Source: DATFVJ01 sp963851085
Lineage (GTDB): Bacteria > Actinomycetota > Actinomycetes > Streptosporangiales > Streptosporangiaceae
Direction of reading: 5' to 3'
Assembly (NCBI GenBank): GCA_963851085.1
Contig: CAWKNX010000005.1
Span: 248,001-312,000, forward strand
Length of the DNA stretch: 64,000 nucleotides
In this document: piece after piece, positions 54,634-63,932 of the stretch
Numbering within the stretch: position 1 is the stretch's first letter
Layout: every line of letters starts with the position of its first letter
The notes under the pieces: model-generated
Seen by the model: the letters and a program-made list of their open reading frames with translations, nothing else
Databases searched by the model: none
Told to the model about the DNA's origin: nothing
Position numbers and translations under genes: made by a program

Positions 54634-55935
54634 GTGCCGCTCAGCAACGACGTCGCCGGACATCCCGGCATGAGTGAGCAGGCCACGGGGCTCGGCGGGC
54701 TGCTGCCCGCCGGCCCGCACCAGCCGGCTGACCTTGACCAGCACCTTCACCTGCACGGGCCGCTGCCCTACGCCGGCGGCCCGGGACTGATAGCGGCCAC
54801 AGGGGCGGCCGGCCTCACCGGCCGCGGCGGCGCCGCATTCCCCACCCACATCAAGCTTCAAGCCGCGCTTGACGCCGCCGAACCAGCCGTCGTCGTGGGC
54901 AACGGGGCCGAGAGCGAGCCGGCCAGCGCCAAGGACAAGACGCTCCTGTCGGTCGCCCCACATCTCGTACTCGACGGACTGCAGCTCGCGGCCGAGGCTG
55001 TCCGCGCGCGGCAGGCGTACCTGTATGTGCACCGCAATCCAGAGCTGCTACGGAGCCTGCGTGGCGCGATCGCCGAACGGGCCGACCGCCGCCTCGATCG
55101 CGTCTCGGTTCGCCTTGTTGAGGCGCCCGAGCGGTTTCTTGCCGGTGAGAAAACGGCTCTCGCGAGCCGGATCTCCGGCGGGAACGCGTTGCCCAGATTC
55201 GGTCGGCCGCCAGTGTCCGAGCGCGGCGTCGGCGGCGCCCCGACCCTGGTCCAGAATGTTGAGACCCTGGCGCACCTGGCACTGATCGCCCGGCACGGTC
55301 CGGGCTGGTTCCGTGAGGTGGGAACCCCGGGCGAGCCGGGCAGCATGATCTGCACGATCCGCGCCAGAGACAGGCCAGTCCAGGTCGTCGAAACCGCGAT
55401 CGGCACCCCGCTGCACAGCCTTCTTCCCCTGGAAATACCCGCCACCCAGGCGGTACTGATCGGCGGGTATCACGGCACCTGGCTCCCGACGGTCCAGGCA
55501 GCGTCGCTGCCGCTGGCCAACGAGGCGTTGCGTCCGCTGGGTGCCGCGATAGGGGCCGGCCTCCTCGCCGCCCTGCCCTCCGACCGGTGCGGCCTGGCTG
55601 AGAGCGCGAACGTCGTGCGTTACCTGGCGTTGGAGTCCGCCGGGCAGTGTGGTCCGTGCCTCAACGCGCTACCCCGCATCTCGTCCGCTGTTGCCGCTCT
55701 CGCCGATCTCCTGCCGCCGCCGGAAATGCGCGCCAACCTCTTGCGCTGGGCGAACCTGGTCGAACGGCGCGGCGCGTGCCATCACCCAGACGGAACTGTC
55801 AGATTCGTCCGGAGCGCGCTCATCGTGTTCGCCCATGAAGAGGCTGGCCATCACGAGGGGCGCTGCAGCGCGACAGATCCACGGCCATTCCTGCCTGTGC
55901 CCGACGTCCCACCGGGCAATCGCGATTGGAAATGA
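54634..55935 (+). CDS. NuoF-like NADH dehydrogenase 51 kDa family protein
   Basis: 433 residues from GTG with GGAG 10 bases upstream. The FMN/NADH-site region reads GLTGRGGAAFPTHIKLQAAL near 60, then VVGNGAESEPASAKDKTLL near 90; PTLVQNVETLAHLALIA is the next NuoF signature. In the Fe-S region only part of the usual motif is left (AGQCGPCLNAL, later RGACHHPDG), so a 4Fe-4S cluster is possible but not sure. No other complex I genes are near. With the ferredoxin gene one base downstream it forms a small electron-transfer unit that may pass NADH electrons to a membrane haem protein (inference). Confidence 0.88.
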   Translation: MPLSNDVAGHPGMSEQATGLGGLLPAGPHQPADLDQHLHLHGPLPYAGGPGLIAATGAAGLTGRGGAAFPTHIKLQAALDAAEPAVVVGNGAESEPASAKDKTLLSVAPHLVLDGLQLAAEAVRARQAYLYVHRNPELLRSLRGAIAERADRRLDRVSVRLVEAPERFLAGEKTALASRISGGNALPRFGRPPVSERGVGGAPTLVQNVETLAHLALIARHGPGWFREVGTPGEPGSMICTIRARDRPVQVVETAIGTPLHSLLPLEIPATQAVLIGGYHGTWLPTVQAASLPLANEALRPLGAAIGAGLLAALPSDRCGLAESANVVRYLALESAGQCGPCLNALPRISSAVAALADLLPPPEMRANLLRWANLVERRGACHHPDGTVRFVRSALIVFAHEEAGHHEGRCSATDPRPFLPVPDVPPGNRDWK

Positions 55936-55936
55936 G

Positions 55937-56149
55937 ATGGACCTTCGAGTGCGCGTCAACCCCATCACCTGCGCGGGCCACGGCGTCTGCGCTGAACTGC
56001 TGCCTGAGCGCATCCAGATGGACGAATGGGGCTACCCGATCATCAATCAAGATCCCATTCCCGCTGAACGCCATCGCAGTGCACGTAAGGCGGTTGCCGA
56101 GTGCCCGACCCTCGCGCTGTTCATCGTGGAAGGCAGCGACCGCCGCTAA
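55937..56149 (+). CDS. 3Fe-4S/4Fe-4S ferredoxin
   Basis: 70 residues; ATG one base after the NuoF-like stop. The motif VNPITCAGHGVCAELLPERI with AVAECPTLAL gives three Cys in the CxxxxxC...CP layout of actinobacterial 3Fe-4S ferredoxins (the middle Cys replaced by His-Gly, which fits a 3Fe or His-ligated cluster). Cotranscription with the NuoF-like gene suggests they are redox partners. Confidence 0.9.
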   Translation: MDLRVRVNPITCAGHGVCAELLPERIQMDEWGYPIINQDPIPAERHRSARKAVAECPTLALFIVEGSDRR

Positions 56150-56226
56150 AACTTGATAGTTCCCCACGATCCTCCGGAGAGGACGGGTAAACACCGCAGA
56201 TCAGACATTTTGATCCGCAGCTTCCA

Positions 56227-56240
56227 TTGATTGTAATCAA
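56227..56240. promoter_or_regulatory. FNR/CRP-type palindrome TTGAT-N4-ATCAA
   Basis: TTGATTGTAATCAA matches the FNR consensus half-sites perfectly, and the symmetry extends to CATTGATT..AATCAATG (56225-56242). It lies in an AT-rich stretch 167 bases upstream of the Asp-rich secreted gene at 56407 and 78 bases after the ferredoxin stop. Confidence 0.6.
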
Positions 56241-56318
56241 TGTTTCAAAAATTCAGACCGGCAAACCAAGGCAACGATTTCCGTATGCTGCTAACGTGAG
56301 TATTCGGGTTCGCGTCTT

Positions 56319-56353
56319 CGTGATGTCCGTACCCAAACAACACGGACATCACG
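56319..56353. promoter_or_regulatory. 12-base inverted repeat upstream of the Asp-rich secreted gene
   Basis: CGTGATGTCCGT (56319-56330) pairs perfectly with 56342-56353 around an 11-base loop, about 54 bases before the GTG at 56407. It could end the ferredoxin transcript or lie in the leader of the next gene. Confidence 0.7.
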
Positions 56354-56406
56354 CTCTATTCGGACGGCTAGAGCCCGTATGAACGATTTCACAATAAGGG
56401 GGCAAA

Positions 56407-56796
56407 GTGAAAAGAAGCCATGCGGCCAGCGTCCTCGTCGCGGCGTCAGCGACAGTGATGTGGATGGCGGCACCTGCTTTCGCGGCATCCGGATTCGGCG
56501 GGAACGCGGCGGCCGGTTCTGGCTCGGGCGCCCACTCCGCGAGGGCTCTTGAGGGGAATGCGGCCGGCGTTGCTGCTCGCTGCTGGACCGACCACGACCG
56601 TGACGACCGCACGGGTCACCCGACTGACCGCGACGGTGACGAGAGCGCCCGCTGCCATACCCGCACCCACGCCACTCGGGGCGACGGCGACCACGACGGC
56701 GACGACGTCAGCCCATCCCGCTGTTTCACCGACCGCGACCGCGACGACCGCACCGGTCGGCCGAGCGACCGCGACGGCGACGAGAGTTGCCGCTGA
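56407..56796 (+). CDS. secreted Asp/Arg-rich repeat protein (copy 2)
   Basis: 129 residues, GTG behind AAGGGGG. Signal peptide to about residue 26 (APAFA). Mature part carries the same two units as the copy at 43531: CWTDHDRDDRTGHPTDRDGD and CFTDRDRDDRTGRPSDRDGD, each bracketed by Cys. Conservation of the units, against free variation in between, argues for function, perhaps calcium binding at the cell surface. The S53 peptidase gene lies 250 bases downstream on the same strand. Confidence 0.8.
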   Translation: MKRSHAASVLVAASATVMWMAAPAFAASGFGGNAAAGSGSGAHSARALEGNAAGVAARCWTDHDRDDRTGHPTDRDGDESARCHTRTHATRGDGDHDGDDVSPSRCFTDRDRDDRTGRPSDRDGDESCR

Positions 56797-57048
56797 TCCA
56801 CGGTTCCACGGCGCACGGACCGGTGCGCCAATAAGCCGCCGACCCAGATCTGGCACCTTCCGCCAGGCCAGCCATGAGCACAAGATGCCAGGTGGGTCGG
56901 CGGCGCCGGTCCACCCGCACGTGATCACAACTCGACAAGCCCCCCGGTAGCACTGGATCGATAATGCCGGTTCGCATGACGGATAAGCACCCACTCGAGC
57001 GAGCCGCGGCCTCTCTCCGGATCCAACGTCGAATTGGGGGCAACCGCA

Positions 57049-58356
57049 GTGCACGTTAACAGAATTCACCTCGTCGGCAGGAGGCCGGCCAAAGCCGCCG
57101 CCACGATCTCGGCTGCGGCGGCTGTTGCCATCGCTGGACTTTTGGCCATTGGCACCCCCGCGTACGCGCAGCCGGCCACCGGCTCGTCGGGCTCCCCCTT
57201 CGCGCCGAAAACCGCCGACCCCGACCACGACGGGGACCCCGACCTGCGCGCTGTCTGCACCGCGGCTCCCCACCGCGGCCAGGCGGCCTGTTTCGCCGAG
57301 AAGGTCACCGACATGGACACCTATGTCGGCCCCCGGCCCGCCACCGGGGGCCATGCTCTCCGGCCCTTCATGCCCTCCGGGTACAGCCCGTCCCTTCTGC
57401 GGCGCGCCTACGGCCTGCCATCGGCTCAGGGCTCGGGGCGGACGGTGGCGATCGTGGACGCCTACAACGACTCGCACGCAGCGTCCGATCTGGCCACCTA
57501 CCGCCGCACGTTCGGCCTGCCGCCGTGCACCGCCGCCAGCGGCTGCTTCAGGAAGGTCAACCAGGCCGGCGGTACCAGCTACCCCAAGGCGGACTCGAGC
57601 TGGAGCAGCGAGATTTCGCTCGACCTGGACATGGTGTCGGCGATCTGCCCGCACTGCCGCATCCTGCTCGTTGAAGCCTCGTCGGCCGGCATCAGCGACC
57701 TCGGCGCGGCGGTCAACATGGCGGTCAGGCTCGGCGCGAAGTACGTGTCCAACAGCTACGGCGCCAGCGAATCGTCAGCGGACACCGGCTACGACCGCCG
57801 CTACTTCAACCACCCCGGAGTGGTGATCACGGCATCGGCGGGCGACGGCGGCTACGCGACGTCGTATCCCGCCGCGTCCCGCTACGTCACCGCGGTCGGC
57901 GGGACCACGCTGAAGCCCGCCAGCAACGCACGGGGCTTCACCGAGACCGTGTGGGGAGACACCGGCAGCGGCGGCAGCGGATCCGGCTGCTCCACCCACG
58001 ACGCGAAACCGTCCTGGCAGACCGACAGCGGCTGCGGCACCCGCACCGCCACCGATGTCGCCGCCGTCGCCGACCCCGACACCGGCGTCGCCGTCTACGA
58101 CCAGGGCTGGGCAATCTACGGCGGAACCTCGGCATCCTCGCCGATCATCGCCGCCACTTACGCACTCGCCGGAGTCCCGGCCGTCGGCACCTACCCGTCC
58201 TCCTACCCCTACCGGCACACCACCGCCCTGCACGACATAACCTCCGGCAGCAATGGATCCTGCCGTCCGTCGTACCTCTGCAGGGCACGTTCCGGCTTCG
58301 ATGGCCCGACCGGCCTCGGCACACCGAACGGCGGTTCGGCGTTCGCGGCGCCCTGA
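57049..58356 (+). CDS. secreted S53 (sedolisin) family peptidase, copy 2
   Basis: 435 residues from the GTG at 57049, 9 bases after TTGGGGG. Signal peptide ends near PAYAQ at 40. Triad: Glu188 and Asp192 in SEISLDLDMVSAIC, oxyanion Asp266 in SAGDGGYATSYPAAS, Ser361 in GGTSASSPIIAA. The DPDHDGDPD segment after the signal is shared with copy 1. It is highly similar to copy 1 along the whole length but with a short gap near residue 350. Convergent with the frameshifted hybrid kinase and separated from it by the same hairpin. Confidence 0.9.
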   Translation: MHVNRIHLVGRRPAKAAATISAAAAVAIAGLLAIGTPAYAQPATGSSGSPFAPKTADPDHDGDPDLRAVCTAAPHRGQAACFAEKVTDMDTYVGPRPATGGHALRPFMPSGYSPSLLRRAYGLPSAQGSGRTVAIVDAYNDSHAASDLATYRRTFGLPPCTAASGCFRKVNQAGGTSYPKADSSWSSEISLDLDMVSAICPHCRILLVEASSAGISDLGAAVNMAVRLGAKYVSNSYGASESSADTGYDRRYFNHPGVVITASAGDGGYATSYPAASRYVTAVGGTTLKPASNARGFTETVWGDTGSGGSGSGCSTHDAKPSWQTDSGCGTRTATDVAAVADPDTGVAVYDQGWAIYGGTSASSPIIAATYALAGVPAVGTYPSSYPYRHTTALHDITSGSNGSCRPSYLCRARSGFDGPTGLGTPNGGSAFAAP

Positions 58357-58372
58357 CCATTCACAATGAGGT

Positions 58373-58413
58373 GCCATAACGGCTGCCGTGAAAGCTGCGG
58401 CAGCCGTTATGGC
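58373..58413. terminator. bidirectional terminator hairpin, twin of the one at 50745
   Basis: Stem 58373-58388 pairs perfectly with 58398-58413 (16 bases), loop of 9. Stem sequence is the same as at 50745-50783, while the loops differ. It lies 17 bases after the S53 copy 2 stop. Confidence 0.9.
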
Positions 58414-59706
58414 CAAAGCTTGCTGCCGCGCTCGACCTCGGTTCATTTCCTGACCATCGGCCGTCGCACCGCGGGTAGGAATCTTAGGAACGTGCGAGGC
58501 GTGGGCCAGAGAGCAGGCGCCTCAGCGGGCAGGCGAAAGGACATCGCGTAGCTTGGCGAGCAGAGATGCTTCGGTGAATGGCTTTTCGATGAGGTTGACG
58601 CCTGTTTCGAGGACGTCCTCGGTGGCCAGGGCCCCCTCGGTGTATCCGGACATGAAAAGCACCTTCGCCGACGGTTGGAGGACGCGGATCCGGTCGGCCA
58701 CCTCTTTTCCGAGCATCTGCGGCATGACCACGTCGGTGAGCAGCAGGTCGATGCCGCCGGGGTGGCTGGCGGCGGCCTTGATGGCCTCGGGGCCGCTGGC
58801 CGCGGTGATCACCTGGTAGCCGTTACGGGTCAGGATCCGGCGGGCTACCTCCCGCAGGGCTTCCTCGTCGTCCACGATCAGCACGGTCAGGCCGTCGCCC
58901 CCCCGGAATGCCTGCTGTGGCGCCGCCGCTGTCTCGGCGGCCGCAGGCAGCAGCATGGCGACGGTCGTGCCGTTGCCGGGATCTGAGTCGATCTGCACGT
59001 ACCCACCGGCCTGGGCGACGATCCCGTAGACGGTGGCCAGGCCCAGGCCCGATCCGTCGCCCCTGGCCTTGGTGCTGAAGAACGGCTCGAACGCCCGGTC
59101 CGCGACCTCCCTGGCCATCCCTGTGCCGGTGTCGCTGATCTTCAGGCTGACATACCGCCCGGGTGTCAGGCCAGCCCGGCTGGCTTTATGGGCCGCGTCT
59201 ATGTCTGTGCTGGCGGTGCGGATCGTGAGCTTCCCGCCGGCCGGCATCGCGTCGCTGGCATTGCTGGCCAGGTTGACCAGCACTTGCTCGATCTGGCCAG
59301 AGTCGGCCAGCACAGGGCACAGCGCCGCGGCCAGGTCGGTGTTCAGCTCCACGTGCTCGCCCAGGGTGCCGGCCAGAACCTTTACGAAGCTGCCGATCAC
59401 GTCGTTAAGGTTCAGCACCCGGGGCTGGACTACCTCGCGGCGGCCGAAGGCAAGGAGCTGGCGGGTAAGTCCTGCGGCGCGCTGAGCAGCATGCACGATC
59501 TGCTGGATGTCGTCGCGGACAGCTTGCCAGTCAGCCTGGGGCGGCTCCTTGGCCACCTCCTCGCCGATGAACGCGGCGTAGTTGGAGATGATGCCCAGCA
59601 GGTTGTTGAAGTCATGCGCGACACCGCCTGCGAGCCAGGCCCAGGCTCTCCAGCCGGTCCCGCTCGGCCTGGGTCCTCAGCCGGTCGTGCTCGGCCCGAA
59701 GCGCGA

Positions 59707-60043
59707 GCCGCTCGGTGACGTCACGGACGGCGGCTGATACCAGGAGGCCCTCGTCGGTGTCGATGGCCGACAGGGAGATTTCCGCGGGGAAGGTGCTGCC
59801 ATCACGGCGCCGCCCGGACAGTTCCTTCCCCGCGCCCATCGGCCGCGGCCGCGGGTCCGCCGCATACCCCGCCCGCAGCGCCGGGTGCCCCGCCTTCATC
59901 GCGTCGGGGACCAGGATCTCGACCGGCTGCCCGGCCAGGTCCTCCCGCCGGTGCCCGAACAGTCGTTCGGCCTGCGCGTTCACCAGCACGATCCGCCCGT
60001 CCCGGTCCACGCACACCATCGCGTCCGGAGCCGCCTCCAGCAG
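59707..60043 (-). repeat. 337-base direct repeat, PAS copy 3
   Basis: Matches 60436-60772 at all but three bases, at a constant offset of 729. Encodes most of a PAS domain (LLEAAPDAMVCVDRDGRIVL onward). Confidence 0.95.
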
Positions 60044-60435
60044 CCCCCGGAACCGGGCATTGGCCCGCTGCTGGGCGGTGACATCCCGCGTTACTCGCGA
60101 CACCCCGACGATCGTCCCGGTGCTATCGGCGATGGGGGACATGGTGATCGACACCGCGACCGCAGACCCGTCCTTGCGGATCCGCTCGGTCTGGTACTGC
60201 TCCATCTGCTCGCCCCGGGCGATGGCGTCTTGGATTTCCTGCTCGGCCGCGCGCCGCCCGTCGGGGATCAGGACATCGATGTTACGGCCGATCATCTCGG
60301 CCCGGGAGTAGCCGTAGAGCCGCTCGGCTCCGGGGTTCCAGCTCGTGACCAGCCCATCGAGGCCTTCGCTGATCACCGCGTCATGCGAGGATTCGATGAT
60401 CGAAGCCAGCCGGGCCGCAATCATGGTGGCTTCCC

Positions 60436-60772
60436 GCCGCTCGGTGACGTCACGGACGGCGGCTGATACCAGGAGGCCTTCGTCGGTGTCGATGGCCGAC
60501 AGGGAGATTTCCGCCGGGAAGGTGCTGCCATCACGGCGCCGCCCGGACAGTTCCTTCCCCGCGCCCATCGGCCGCGGCCGCGGGTCCGCCGCATACCCCG
60601 CCCGCAGCGCCGGGTGCCCCGCCTTCATCGCGTCGGGGACCAGGATCTCGACCGGCTGCCCGGCCAGGTCCTCCCGCCGGTGCCCGAACAGTCGTTCGGC
60701 CTGCGCGTTCACCAGCACGATCCGCCCGTCCCGGTCCGCGCACACCATCGCGTCCGGAGCCGCCTCCAGCAG
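60436..60772 (-). repeat. 337-base direct repeat, PAS copy 1
   Basis: Partner of 59707-60043; three mismatches by direct comparison. The first-PAS copy reads CADRDGRIVL where the third has CVDRDGRIVL. Confidence 0.95.
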
Positions 60773-60814
60773 TCCGACAAACAAGGAATCAGTCAGCCGT
60801 CGCATTGCCATCAC

Positions 60815-61646
60815 GCTCCGTAGTATAATGACTACTAGTTGCTAGACTAGTACGTGCCAGAGCGTGGTGGTACGGCCGGTTGAGGTCGCCGGTGCGGCGC
60901 CTGGGTTTGGGGCCGCGATGCCCGGAGGATGGCCTGCCCGGATCCCCAGGGCGCGCCGTGCCCGGATGATGAGTGCCCGGAGGGCGCTGCTGGTTGGCCC
61001 TGGCTGGGCCGCCCATTAGATGATCAGCCGGTCGGCCAGACCAGCAGGGGTGCAGGTTCCCCCTTACCTGTATCCGGCCCTCCGTGCAAGTGGTCCGGTT
61101 TGGCCTTGTCTGCTGGTTCCTGATCGGGTTTCGGGCATGTCCTATTGTCCTGTCTGCCCCTGATCGCTGCCTGGGTCTGCGGACGGGCGGCCGGGTCAGG
61201 AGGCGCGCAGCGCTCGCGTAGCGACGCCGCAGGCGCTCTTGGCGCGGCTGCCCGGCTGCGGAATGATCAGGCGGCCGGGGGGCGGGCAGGTTCCGGTGTC
61301 TGCGGGCAGATCGGCTCTGGCGGGTCCGGGATGGGTACGGGGCTTGGTGCGGGGGCGGGAAGGACGTGGGTCGCCGGGGCGGAGGGAAGCGGGTCAGGGC
61401 AGCCAGCCTTACCTAGGTGCGCGGGCTCGAGCGTTGAGGAGCCCGGTCACATGATGATGGATTAGGTGGCCCCGGCCTGCCGGGGTGCGGCCGCTCAGTC
61501 TTTTGAGGCCGTCCGCCGCCGCCCCGCGCTGCGGGGCCCGGGCGGCCTGACAGGGGGCTGGCGGAGCCGGCCGCGGTTGTGCCTCATCGGCGTGATGATG
61601 GCGTCCATGCTCGCTTACCTCCGGCGTGACTCATGCCCCGGGCCGC
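60815..61646. other. 830-base stretch without a recognised gene
   Basis: Between the kinase start and the transposase 3' end. The first 50 bases are AT-rich with overlapping CTAG palindromes (60830-60853) and probably hold the kinase promoter. The rest has only short GC-biased open frames; a small GC hairpin lies near 61470. Part of it probably belongs to the insertion sequence end. Confidence 0.5.
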
Positions 61647-62681
61647 TCACACCGTGGCGAGCGCGTCGTCGCCGAGCTCGGCCAGGATGTGGCAGGCCCG
61701 GCGGATGATCTTGCGGGCCTCCGAAAGCGCGGCGCGTTTACCGTCCTTGCGGTCTTTCACCGAGGCGTAGTAGCCGTGGTCGGGGGCGCCTTTGCGGGCG
61801 TGGGTCTTGCCCGCCTCATACACCACCCAGCGCAGCACCGGCGGGCCCTGCCGGGACAGGTGGCCGGGTGAGCGCTTGCTGTCAGAAGAGTGCACGGTGA
61901 TATCCAGCCCGGCGAACCGGACCGCCTTGCGCGCGGAGGAGAACCGGCCGGCGCCGCCCAGCCAGCAGGTCAGCGCGAGCGCGGTGACCGGCCCGACGCC
62001 GTAGATCGACTCGGCGAGCACCTTCGCGCCGCGCAGGTGGCGGGCCGCGTCGATCAGGCGGCGGCGCACGGCGGCCAGCTCGGCCTCCAGGACGTCGCAC
62101 ATCCGCAGGCAGGCGCCGATCTGCAGCTGCCCGGCCGGCGACAGCTGCTGGCGGGCCAGGACGGCCAGCTCAGCCGGCGCGTCCTTGCGGCTCAGGTCAC
62201 TGAATGCCGGGGCTCCCTGGTGGAACAAGACCGCGTGCACGCGCTGCACCCAGGCGGTGTGCCCGGCGCGCAGGTCGTGATACAGCTCCAGCAGCGCCCG
62301 GCACTCCAGCACGTGCTCCGGCGGGATCCAGCATTCTGGGAGCCGGCCCTGGGTCAGCAGGTCCCGCATCAGCCGGGCATCCGCCCGGTCAGTCTTGGCC
62401 CGCCTCTTGCGCCCGCGCGCGGCCGCGGTATCAGCGGGCTCGGCCAGGTGCGCCTCCACGCCTGCGCGCTGCAGCTCCCCGGTCACATACCGCCAGCCGG
62501 TGCACGCCTCGGCCGCGAACGCGACCCCGGCCGGGTTCTCGAACCGGGCCAGCCATGACCGGAAATGCTCCCGGTCGGCCGGGGCGACCTGACCGCAGCT
62601 CACCTCCCCGGTCTCCAGGTCCAGGTAGCCGAAGGTGATCTGCTTCCGGTGGATGTCTAACCCACCTACGATCGATGGCAT
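61647..62681 (-). mobile_element. IS110-family transposase (DEDD type)
   Basis: 344 residues, ATG with GGAGG 7 bases upstream. RuvC-like N-terminal domain with the acidic set: Asp9 in GGLDIHRK, Glu58 in FAAEACTGW, Asp98 and Asp101 in KTDRADARL. The C-terminal transposase_20 domain reads IYGVGPVTALALTCWLGGAG and ITVHSSDSKRSPGHLSRQG with its serine. IS110 elements have no terminal inverted repeats and use a bridge RNA from the non-coding end, expected here upstream of the start (62682 onward). The open frame is intact, so the element may be active. Element ends cannot be fixed from one copy. Confidence 0.93.
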
Positions 62682-62880
62682 CGGGACCTCCTCATGCTCC
62701 GTGGCCGAATGCCGAACACACCCATCGTGGTGCGTCTGAGCTGAGGAGGTCTCGCATCCACCGGGCGAGACTCCCCGCTCAGCCGGCTACAGGACCGGCC
62801 GGATGCATGTCATCTTTTTACCGCTACGCCCTGTTGGGCCAGTTGAGTCGACATATACTACTAAGCGTGTGGTAGTTTCT
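62682..62880 (-). ncRNA. candidate bridge-RNA region of the IS110 element
   Basis: The 5' non-coding side of an IS110 transposase should encode its guide (bridge) RNA. On the transposase strand this stretch can form a stem of GTCTCGC with GCGAGAC (62749-62755 with 62765-62771, longer with a bulge) and a smaller CACC/GGTG hairpin near 62720. No gene is seen. The call is by position and foldability only. Confidence 0.4.
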
Positions 62881-63010
62881 ACACTTAGTGACGGAGTTCG
62901 TGCCGGTCTTCCGTGGCGGATCACCGGGGACGTGCGAATGACCCGTTGGTCGGACGTCGGGACACGGCCCAGCCCGCGCCGGGTGACGGCCGATACCGAG
63001 CGGCGTGACG

Positions 63011-63377
63011 CCCGGGGCGTCCCTGCGCGAGGTAACCAAGCGGATCTTCACCCGCAACGGCTACCAGGTGATCACCGCCGCGAACGGCCAGGAAGCTCTC
63101 GAGATTGCCGGTGGCCACCCGGGTGAGATCCACCTGCTGGTCACCGACGTGATCATGCCATACATGCTCGGCAAGGAAGTCGCGGAGAAAATGCGGTTGA
63201 TCAAACCCGAGATCGAAGTGCTCTTCATGTCTGGCTACGCCCGGGGTGTCCTGATCGTGTCCTGACCTCACAGGGCAGGCTTGATCCGAACGTGGCCTTG
63301 GTGGAGAACCATTCTCCGAGGCCGACCTGCTGGCGGTGGCCGGGCAGGTACTCAACGGGCCACTTCGGGGGGTTTAA
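63011..63377 (+). pseudogene. receiver domain remnant of a hybrid kinase
   Basis: Reads GASLREVTKRIFTRNGYQVI, then EIHLLVTDVIMPYMLGKEVA (phospho-Asp) and VLFMSGYARGVL, a good receiver, but the first strand with its acidic pair is missing. After 63260 the frame breaks; RLDPNVALVE and, in another frame, SEADLLAVAGQVLNGPLRG complete the domain with two shifts. It is similar to the receiver of the kinase at 48270. Confidence 0.75.
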
Positions 63378-63749
63378 GACTGTCAAGGGCCACCCCGTCC
63401 AGTAGTGGCCTCTTCGGTATACGCAAATGTTTGATGCGAACTGAGCGAACAGCACCTGGAACGTCACGCTCGCCGAGCCGGCTCCCGGCGCCCTGATCGA
63501 CTCGGCCATCGGGGTCGGCAGTCCGCGCCGACAATGCCGCGGGGACGCCACTTGATGAGTGGTCCCGCGGCACGTTGCAGTGGCGGTCAGTCGCCGCGAA
63601 CGGCGGGCCGCAGTCCACATTCACCCGGCTAGCGTTCTAGATCAGAAGGCCTATGCAGGCGAAGGGGCCGCGGCAGTCTGTTGGATGGCGGGCCTCGCCT
63701 TCGCCGATCGTCCGATCCAGGGTGTTAACCCTAGATCATTTATCCTTCT
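63378..63749. other. intergenic stretch, no gene recognised
   Basis: About 370 bases after the receiver remnant. Base composition is a little lower in GC than its surroundings and open frames are short or broken by stops. Confidence 0.5.
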
Positions 63750-63932
63750 CTAGCCGTTAGGGCTGTTGTACATCCATTTCGAGGACGCGTCCGGTGCCGC
63801 GATGGGAGCGGTCCTCACGTGCACGCTCGCTGGGTGCGCGGCCGCCACCGAGACCGAAGCCACGGATACGACAGGTCCGGTCATTGCGAGAGCTACCAGA
63901 GCCGGGATAGCGACAATTCTCCCGATGCGCAT
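63750..63932 (-). CDS. small secreted peptide, 60 residues
   Basis: ATG at 63932 with GGAGGC 4-9 bases upstream. A clear Sec signal, GRIVAIPALVALAMTGPVVS, with a cut expected near VAAAHPA, leaves a mature peptide of roughly 28 residues ending SSKWMYNSPNG. No family recognised. Confidence 0.7.
   Translation of the reverse strand: MRIGRIVAIPALVALAMTGPVVSVASVSVAAAHPASVHVRTAPIAAPDASSKWMYNSPNG

Larger units (their letters stand above)
58522..60814 (-). pseudogene. hybrid histidine kinase (PAS x3-HisKA-HATPase-REC) split by a frameshift
   Basis: Start GTG/ATG near 60814. Three PAS domains, of which the first and third are nearly identical; then RDRLESLGLARR, where one extra base puts the frame off and a stop follows. 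The shifted frame continues GGVAHDFNNLLGIISNYAAF with the phospho-His, then the ATPase (LVNLASNASDAMPAGG, GSGLGLATVYGIVAQAGG) and receiver (LLTDVVMPQMLGKEVAD, EKPFTEASLL) to 58522. Removing one base near 59640 would give SLGQLAGGVAHDFNN. All motifs are otherwise intact, so this is either a fresh mutation or an error. No membrane helix is present: a cytosolic kinase. Confidence 0.9.

Noticed and set aside
61030..61140. Group II intron or other retroelement end
   Set aside because: A stretch vaguely like an intron tail was seen but there is no reverse transcriptase or domain V hairpin that I could support.
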